Below, piece after piece: positions 6,430 through 10,878 of a stretch of DNA of 10,878 nucleotides. The stretch spans positions 1 through 10,878 of the forward strand of contig JAWXUD010000045.1 in the NCBI GenBank assembly GCA_044432945.1, given 5' to 3'. Below the pieces are notes generated by a model, which made no database searches, was not told the DNA's origin, and saw only the letters and a program-made list of their open reading frames with translations. The DNA is from JAWXUD01 sp044432945. Lineage in GTDB: Bacteria; Cyanobacteriota; Vampirovibrionia; Gastranaerophilales; Gastranaerophilaceae. The number at the start of each line of letters is the position of its first letter. Position 1 is the first letter of the stretch. A program made the position numbers and the translations under genes.

Positions 6430-7623
6430 TTAATAACTAAATTTACTTTTACGCTTTTTCAACATTTCATATTTAACCTCTGGATAATATTGAAACTTGT
6501 ATCCTTCGCTATAAGCTTTCACAACAGCCTTAGGGAAAATATTGCCCGCACTCCAATAAGAAGTATGTGCTAAAGCGAACGAACGTCTACTCCAGACTTT
6601 TGAATAATCATATATAAACCCATTTGGATTTTCTAGTTCAACCTTATTCTGTAAAGCTAATTCCTCATTAGTCAAATTACTAGCCGTAGGGAAGCCTAAC
6701 GGGTCTTCACGGAAGTTGACCGTAATAAAAAACATTTCATTTTCTAACAAATATTTCACCATCAAACGATTGTAATCATTCAATTCATAACTAGGATCAG
6801 CCATATCTGAGAAGAATAACACCAACGGGCTTGCAAAGTTAACAACACCCATAACCGTATTTTCGGGGATACACATTTCTTTAGTTGCTTCATCAATATT
6901 TAAATATTTTTGCTTAAATTGCTCCTCATTTTTATCATAACGTAAATGACCTTCTGGAGTTACAATCCCCAAATTAGCTTTGTCTAAAGCACTTATACAA
7001 GTGTTGTTTTTCGGATTTGCATTAATAAAATCCAAAAATTCTGCTGGTGCTTCACTTGTTGTGAATAAATGTTGCAAATTCAAATATGGGAGCTTGTTAA
7101 AAATATATTGATAAGTAACAAAGCTTCCTGCAGAATAACCATACAAAACTACTCTATTACCTTTGCGAACCTCTCTTTTAACCGCTTCATTCAAATCATC
7201 AAGAACTGGTAAAACATTGTGACTTTTTTGAACCCAAATTGCATCATGCAAAAACTCAGCCAAAAGTTCACGAACCTTATAAGCTAACGTAGGACTAAGT
7301 GCCTTTGAGACACTCAAATGTGATTTTACAAAATCTAAATCAACTTGGCTTTTATCACCCCAGAAAAACGCAATCGGTGTCTTGTCGATAGCATATCTTC
7401 CGTTTTTAAAGAACAAATCCTGCATATCGTCACTTTTTTCAAACTGCTTCATCATTCTAACATGCAGTTCATCAACACCATTAATAAACCAATCATGCAT
7501 TTTCTTATCATTAGTATTTGAACCGTTTATATAGACAAAACTTACGTCTTGCTTTGCCATTGCATTACCTTGCATTAACATTAAGACAAATAACGATAAT
7601 AAAAACTTTTTCAAACCCTTCAT
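6430..7623 (-). CDS. Exported alpha/beta-hydrolase-fold protein, 397 aa
   Basis: Probable periplasmic or secreted serine hydrolase of unknown substrate. Residues 1-23 are a signal peptide (MKGLKKFLLSLFVLMLMQGN then AMA|KQ). The alpha/beta-hydrolase elements appear in order: strand plus oxyanion loop VYINGSNT at 30-37, nucleophile elbow GYSAGS at 162-167 with Ser164, a likely Asp at 307 in REDPLGFP, and a likely His at 353 in LAHTSYW. The 140 or so residues between elbow and Asp form a large cap-like insertion. Two or three cysteines (209, 251) could make a disulfide. It is the first gene of the minus-strand run 7623-4176. The ATG at 7621-7623 has a GGGG at 7629-7632, five bases upstream, and an extended -10 promoter at 7652-7660. 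The triad assignment is by motif only. Lipase, esterase, or peptidoglycan/LPS-modifying activity are all possible. Confidence 0.82.
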   Translation of the reverse strand: MKGLKKFLLSLFVLMLMQGNAMAKQDVSFVYINGSNTNDKKMHDWFINGVDELHVRMMKQFEKSDDMQDLFFKNGRYAIDKTPIAFFWGDKSQVDLDFVKSHLSVSKALSPTLAYKVRELLAEFLHDAIWVQKSHNVLPVLDDLNEAVKREVRKGNRVVLYGYSAGSFVTYQYIFNKLPYLNLQHLFTTSEAPAEFLDFINANPKNNTCISALDKANLGIVTPEGHLRYDKNEEQFKQKYLNIDEATKEMCIPENTVMGVVNFASPLVLFFSDMADPSYELNDYNRLMVKYLLENEMFFITVNFREDPLGFPTASNLTNEELALQNKVELENPNGFIYDYSKVWSRRSFALAHTSYWSAGNIFPKAVVKAYSEGYKFQYYPEVKYEMLKKRKSKFSY

Positions 7624-7651
7624 AAATACCCCATTCTTTTAATCCAACTGA

Positions 7652-7660
7652 ATTATAACA
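7652..7660 (-). promoter_or_regulatory. Extended -10 promoter for the hydrolase-nagZ operon
   Basis: Read on the minus strand, 7660-7652 is TGTTATAAT, a perfect TGnTATAAT extended -10. It lies 28 bases before the ATG at 7623. The -35 region is T-rich without a clear TTGACA, as is common for extended -10 promoters. It diverges from the plus-strand promoter at 7701-7729. Confidence 0.55.
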
Positions 7661-7700
7661 AGTATTGTAACACAAAAATATTAAATTTATATTAAAATAC

Positions 7701-7729
7701 TTCACAAATCCAAAAATCTTTGCTATAAT
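7701..7729 (+). promoter_or_regulatory. Strong sigma-70 promoter for the small exported protein and glycosyltransferase genes
   Basis: TTCACA (7701-7706, five of six), exactly 17 bases, then TATAAT (7724-7729, perfect) preceded by TG one base upstream (TGCTATAAT). This is the best promoter in the window. Transcription would start near 7736, about 23 bases before the ATG at 7759. Confidence 0.75.
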
Positions 7730-7758
7730 AACACAATGGTAACATAGGAATTGTGATT

Positions 7759-8046
7759 ATGAAGAAATTATTTTTAATAATATGTTTGCTTGCAACAACT
7801 AATGCTGTTTATGCGAACAACATTTATACAACTAATAATTCTAAAAATGAAGAAGAGGCTGTTGTTTTAGAAACAGTTGAAAAAAAATTCACTCATAAAA
7901 ATAAAAAATCATATATTGCAAACGCTCCAGTAGCTGAAGATATGATGAACAATAATATAAAAAAACAAATGAATTATTCAACATTTCCACATCGCATAGA
8001 CAGTTCAAACAGCATACTTATGATGCGTAAGCCAACAGGGTTTTAA
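7759..8046 (+). CDS. Small exported hypothetical protein, 95 aa
   Basis: Unrecognised secreted protein. Residues 1-20 are a signal peptide (MKKLFLIICLLATTNAVYA, cleavage at about YAN|N or VYA|NN). The mature part is about 75 residues, hydrophilic, rich in Asn, Lys and Ser, with no cysteine, and ends in MMRKPTGF. A GTG at 7753-7755 opens the frame six bases earlier. However, AGGA (7746-7749) is only three bases from it and nine from the ATG at 7759, so the ATG is chosen. It has its own strong promoter (7701-7729) and lies 40 bp before the glycosyltransferase gene, with which it probably shares a transcript. Its small size and disorder-like composition suggest a periplasmic or surface peptide. 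Confidence 0.7.
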   Translation: MKKLFLIICLLATTNAVYANNIYTTNNSKNEEEAVVLETVEKKFTHKNKKSYIANAPVAEDMMNNNIKKQMNYSTFPHRIDSSNSILMMRKPTGF

Positions 8047-8086
8047 ACAAAAATATCAGTTTTAAGAGAAAGTTTAGGGAGTTTTT

Positions 8087-8812
8087 ATGAAAAATATAAT
8101 ATGTATGAAATGGGGCGACAAATTTGGTGCTGAGTACGTAAACAAATTGTACAATATGGTACAAAACAATTTAACAATTCCTCATCGTTTTATCTGTTTC
8201 ACAGACAATTCAGAAGGGTTGCACGAAGGTATAGAAGTGCGTGACTTACCTGGCATGGACTTAGACGAAAAACTTCCTGAAAGAGGCTGGCGTAAGCTTA
8301 CTGTATTTCAAGAACAATTGGCAGATTTAAAAGGGCAAGCTTTGTTTTTAGACCTTGACGTAGTAATAACAGATAATATCGACAAGTTTTTTGAAGTTGA
8401 GGGCGAATTTGTAATCATTAAAGATTGGGATTTTGAAAACGACATTATTGGCAACTCTTCTGTTTTCAGATTTGATATTGGGAAATATCCTGATGTATTA
8501 ACAAATTTCATCGAAAACGGCGAAGATATAAGAAAAACTCATCGTAATGAACAAGCTTATTTATCACACGCAATCCATCAAAAAGGTATTTTGAAATATT
8601 GGCCAGCTGAATGGTGCGTTAGTTTCAAACGTAATTGCTTGCAAAAATTCCCTCTAAATTTCTTTTTAGAGCCAAAGCTTCCAGCAAATACAAAGATTTT
8701 GATTTTTCATGGCAGACCCACTCCTGAACAGGCTTTCAAAGGCTATTGTGGCAAAATGGGTATGCGTTATGTAAAACCAACAAAATGGCTTAGTAAATAT
8801 TGGAGCGAATAA
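8087..8812 (+). CDS. GT-A-fold glycosyltransferase-like protein, 241 aa
   Basis: Probable cytoplasmic glycosyltransferase using a nucleotide-sugar. ICMKWGDKFGAEYVNKLYNM at the N-terminus is the usual first strand and helix of this fold. FLDLDVVITDNIDKFF (87-102) holds the metal- and nucleotide-binding DxD motif (Asp89-Asp91), with flanking sequence typical of GT8-like/GT-A proteins. NEQAYL (154-159) and the C-terminal HGRP (208-211) match the positions of acceptor-side and second metal-ligand motifs in such enzymes. There are no signal peptide or membrane segments. The ATG has AGGGAG (8076-8081) five bases upstream. The gene follows the small exported protein by 40 bp and is followed after 8 bp by a DUF1653-like gene. 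Target (LPS, capsule or glycoprotein) and sugar cannot be read from the sequence; no other glycan genes are adjacent. Confidence 0.8.
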   Translation: MKNIICMKWGDKFGAEYVNKLYNMVQNNLTIPHRFICFTDNSEGLHEGIEVRDLPGMDLDEKLPERGWRKLTVFQEQLADLKGQALFLDLDVVITDNIDKFFEVEGEFVIIKDWDFENDIIGNSSVFRFDIGKYPDVLTNFIENGEDIRKTHRNEQAYLSHAIHQKGILKYWPAEWCVSFKRNCLQKFPLNFFLEPKLPANTKILIFHGRPTPEQAFKGYCGKMGMRYVKPTKWLSKYWSE

Positions 8813-8820
8813 GAACTGGC

Positions 8821-9003
8821 ATGAAAAAATTCAAGCATCTAAAAACAGGTGATTTTTATGAACTTTTGCGTGAAGACGTCAAAAACTGTACTAATTCCGC
8901 AGACACACAAATTATGGTGTTATATAAAAAAAATAGTGAACCTGATTTAATTTTTGTCAGAGAAAAAAACGAATTCTACGAAAAATTTCAACAAATAGAT
9001 TAA
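8821..9003 (+). CDS. DUF1653-like small protein, 60 aa
   Basis: Short protein that matches the pattern of the DUF1653 family by eye: FKHLKTGDFYELL near the N-terminus, a Thr-rich middle, a core IMVLYKK, and an ending IFVREKNEFYEKF, resembling the family's VVY...WVRP..MF..KV layout. Family function is not established. The frame can be opened by a TTG at 8800, overlapping the glycosyltransferase end by 13 bases, but nothing upstream of it looks like a Shine-Dalgarno. The ATG at 8821 lies eight bases past that stop with only AAGAA nearby, so it is preferred, probably translated by coupling. It is third in the plus-strand run from 7759; a separate promoter candidate for dnaJ follows at 9039. Confidence 0.65.
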   Translation: MKKFKHLKTGDFYELLREDVKNCTNSADTQIMVLYKKNSEPDLIFVREKNEFYEKFQQID

Positions 9004-9038
9004 AATTTATTACTCATTTGGGGATTTTATATTATTAT

Positions 9039-9044
9039 TATAAT
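9039..9044 (+). promoter_or_regulatory. Candidate -10 box of the DnaJ-family gene
   Basis: TATAAT (9039-9044) is followed by GGAG (9054-9057), five bases before the ATG at 9063. The -35 is poor (TTTGGG, 9017-9022, 16-base spacing). The surroundings are so AT-rich (9029-9052 contains no G or C) that a chance match is possible. I see no CIRCE operator (TTAGCACTC-N9-GAGTGCTAA) here, so HrcA control is not supported. Confidence 0.4.
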
Positions 9045-9062
9045 ATATAAAATGGAGCAACT

Positions 9063-10091
9063 ATGGAATTCAAAGATTACTACGAAACACTAAATGTCAA
9101 ACGTGATGCCAGTGATGCTGAAATCAAATCAGCATACAGAAAAATGGCACGCAAATATCACCCCGATGTGAATAAATCAGCAGGTGCAGATAAAAAATTT
9201 AAAGAACTTAACGAAGCCTATGAGGTTTTAAGCGACAAAAACAAACGCAGTCGCTATGACAGTTTGGGTGCTAATTGGCAAGGGGGGCAAAGCTACACAC
9301 CTCCGCCAGGCTTTGACGGCTTTAATTTTGGCACTGGACGTGGTTCTCAACAAAGCTACAATTTTGGTGGCGAAGACTTGGGAGGATTTTCCGATTTTTT
9401 CAGCTCTCTATTTGGCGATATGACGGGTTCGCAAGGTGCTAGACAATCGCAGAGCCGTGGCGGATTTGATAATTTTGGCTTTGGCGGACAGCAACAACAA
9501 ACACGCACTAAAACAAAAAAAGAAGATTTAGATCTAACAAAAACTTTAAACGTTACTGCGAAAGATATTTTTGAGAAAAAACCGATTACTGTAAAATTCA
9601 ATAATGTTGAACGTTGCAACCAATGTTCTTCTTCTAACGGTTTTTGCTCAAATTGTGGCGGTACTGGGATTAAAACTGAAACAAAAAACATCAAGGTGAA
9701 ATTGCCAGCTGAAATAAAAGAAGGTCAAAAAATTCGTGTCAAAGGCGAAGGAAAAACTGATGCCTATGGTCAGGCAGGAGATTTGTATTTGATAATCAAT
9801 TTTAAAGATAACGAATATCAAATCAGCGGACAAGATTTGACTAAAGAAATAGAAGTCACACCACCTGAAGCGGTTTTAGGCACACAAAAAGAAATCTCAA
9901 CTCTTCACGGCTCGATTACGATTAAAATTCCACCAAAAACTTCATCAGGACAATCACTAAGATTAAAAAATCTAGGGCTTCCCAAAAAAGATGGCTCGTC
10001 TGGCAACCTAAACGCAAAAATCAAAATCATAATACCTAAAGATTTGAGCGAAAAACAAATAGATTTGTACAAAAAACTTTCACAATTATAA
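9063..10091 (+). CDS. DnaJ/CbpA-family co-chaperone with a reduced zinc finger, 342 aa
   Basis: Hsp40 co-chaperone that would stimulate DnaK ATPase and deliver substrates. The J domain is at 4-68 (DYYETLNVKRDASDAEIKSA, HPD at 33-35, and YEVLSDKNKRSRYD). A Gly/Phe/Gln-rich linker follows at 70-147 (GGFSDFFSSLFGDM and repeated FGG). The C-terminal peptide-binding region is from about 155 to 325, with PPEAVLG at 267-273. Canonical DnaJ has four CxxCxGxG motifs; here only two CxxC pairs remain, Cys185/Cys188 and Cys195/Cys198, the second keeping CSNCGGTG. That leaves at most one zinc site, between full DnaJ (two) and CbpA (none). GGAG five bases upstream supports the ATG. gcvT begins 22 bases downstream. 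No dnaK or grpE is in the window. Confidence 0.9.
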   Translation: MEFKDYYETLNVKRDASDAEIKSAYRKMARKYHPDVNKSAGADKKFKELNEAYEVLSDKNKRSRYDSLGANWQGGQSYTPPPGFDGFNFGTGRGSQQSYNFGGEDLGGFSDFFSSLFGDMTGSQGARQSQSRGGFDNFGFGGQQQQTRTKTKKEDLDLTKTLNVTAKDIFEKKPITVKFNNVERCNQCSSSNGFCSNCGGTGIKTETKNIKVKLPAEIKEGQKIRVKGEGKTDAYGQAGDLYLIINFKDNEYQISGQDLTKEIEVTPPEAVLGTQKEISTLHGSITIKIPPKTSSGQSLRLKNLGLPKKDGSSGNLNAKIKIIIPKDLSEKQIDLYKKLSQL

Positions 10092-10113
10092 ATTATAAAA
10101 AATAGAGGGATTT

Positions 10114-10878
10114 ATGACTAAACAAACTTATTTACACGACAAACACGTAGAACTTGGTGCAAAAATGGTAGACTTTGCGGGTTGGCATATGCCCGTACAA
10201 TATTCATCAATTATCGATGAACACAATACTGTACGTGAAAATGTTGGCATTTTTGATGTATCTCATATGGGTGAGATTTTTATTACAGGCAAGGATTCCT
10301 TAGAATTTTTGAACAAACTTGTGCCACAAAACATCGATAAATTAGATTATGAAAAAGCTGTTTATTGCCAACTGCCAAACGAAAATGGCGGTTTGATTGA
10401 CGATTTAATCATCTATAAACTAGGGATAAATTATTATCTAATAATTTGTAACGCTTCAAGATTGGACGAAGATTTAAACTGGTTGGTTCGCAACAAAAAA
10501 AATCTTGACGTAAAAATAGATAACATTTCGCACAATTTTTCATTACTAGCTATTCAAGGTCCAAAAGCTGTTGATTTAATGGAAAAAATGGGATTAGACC
10601 CAAATCAAAATTCATTTACTATCAAAACTGGTCAAATCGCAGGAGTAAAAATCTTAGCATCACGCACGGGCTACACTGGCGAAGATGGATTTGAAATCCT
10701 TGTAGAGAACGAATTTTCTGAATACCTTTGGGACGAAATCCTTAAAGTCGGACAAGATTTTGGCATCAAACCAATCGGACTTGGGGCAAGAGATACGCTT
10801 AGATTAGAGGCAGCACTTCACTTATACGGAAACGATTTAGACGAAAATACAACTCCTATCGAAGCTGGACTTAGCTGG
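10114..10878 (+). CDS. gcvT: Glycine cleavage system aminomethyltransferase (T-protein), partial, 255 aa seen
   Basis: Tetrahydrofolate-dependent aminomethyltransferase: releases ammonia from the aminomethyl-lipoyl arm of H-protein and makes 5,10-methylene-THF in the cytoplasm. Recognised from GAKMVDFAGWHMPVQY (15-30), VSHMGEI (49-55), the folate/active-site loop NGGLIDDLI (91-99) with a conserved Asp at 96, IQGPKA (147-152), RTGYTGEDGFEI (184-195) and GLGARDTLRLEAALHLYGN (222-240). The ATG has GAGGGA (10105-10110) three bases upstream. The frame is open to the right edge, so roughly the last 100 residues of a protein normally about 360 long are missing. It lies 22 bp after the DnaJ-family gene and is probably co-transcribed. 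gcvH and gcvP may follow to the right. There is no glycine riboswitch in the 22-bp gap. Confidence 0.95.
   Translation, partial: MTKQTYLHDKHVELGAKMVDFAGWHMPVQYSSIIDEHNTVRENVGIFDVSHMGEIFITGKDSLEFLNKLVPQNIDKLDYEKAVYCQLPNENGGLIDDLIIYKLGINYYLIICNASRLDEDLNWLVRNKKNLDVKIDNISHNFSLLAIQGPKAVDLMEKMGLDPNQNSFTIKTGQIAGVKILASRTGYTGEDGFEILVENEFSEYLWDEILKVGQDFGIKPIGLGARDTLRLEAALHLYGNDLDENTTPIEAGLSW

Noticed and set aside
8308..8511. Minus-strand frame of 67 aa inside the glycosyltransferase gene
   Set aside because: Antisense shadow of a well-supported gene, with no start signals.
9004..9062. CIRCE heat-shock operator before the DnaJ-family gene
   Set aside because: Neither arm of the CIRCE inverted repeat is present; the region is just A and T rich.
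9356..9833. Two minus-strand frames inside the DnaJ-family gene
   Set aside because: Both are antisense to the G/F-rich and zinc-finger parts and have compositions expected of shadows.
10092..10113. Glycine riboswitch before gcvT
   Set aside because: The gap is only 22 bases, too short for the aptamer.

Overview
The window is AT-rich DNA from a diderm (Gram-negative-type) bacterium using the standard bacterial code. It carries 14 protein genes on both strands and no tRNA, rRNA, CRISPR array or transposase that I can see. The signals fit an outer membrane: a lipoprotein-type solute-binding protein, a cytoplasmic NagZ (peptidoglycan recycling), several Sec signal peptides, and a secreted protein with three SLH domains. 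SLH domains in a low-GC diderm with many short lineage-specific secreted proteins suggest a non-photosynthetic cyanobacterial relative (Gastranaerophilales/Vampirovibrionia type) or a similar gut or host-associated lineage. That assignment is an inference; no marker gene here proves it.

Layout. (1) Bases 1-58 are a pure 9-bp tandem repeat cut by the window edge. (2) Bases 155-613, minus strand: two small genes (71 and 70 aa) whose starts resemble each other, each with a short inverted repeat at its 3' end. (3) Bases 800-2746, minus: a 648-aa exported, Cys-rich SLH protein followed by a perfect 18-bp-arm hairpin. (4) Bases 2965-3744, plus, divergent from it: an orphan family 3 solute-binding lipoprotein. 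(5) Bases 3847-4179, plus: a 110-aa unknown protein whose stop overlaps that of the convergent gene. (6) Bases 4176-7623, minus: a compact four-gene run, read as exported alpha/beta hydrolase, unknown 194-aa protein, NagZ, exported 209-aa unknown. (7) Bases 7759-9003, plus: small exported protein, GT-A-type glycosyltransferase and a DUF1653-like protein. (8) Bases 9063-10878, plus: a DnaJ-family co-chaperone with a half-size zinc finger, then gcvT, which runs off the right edge.

How the genes fit together. The 4176-7623 run combines a cell-wall recycling enzyme with two exported proteins and looks like one envelope-related transcription unit. The intergenic region 7624-7758 holds two diverging promoters, the plus-strand one close to consensus. 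dnaJ-like and gcvT are 22 bp apart and probably co-transcribed, though functionally unrelated. Start codons of four genes (at 613, 6408, 7759 and 8821) were moved downstream of the longest reading frame, three of them because of Shine-Dalgarno placement. I see no clear evidence of a complete new multi-gene defence or mobile system. The most unusual items are the reduced zinc finger of the DnaJ protein, the Cys-rich/plug-like N-terminus of the SLH protein, the paired small genes and the uncharacterised hydrolase-NagZ operon.
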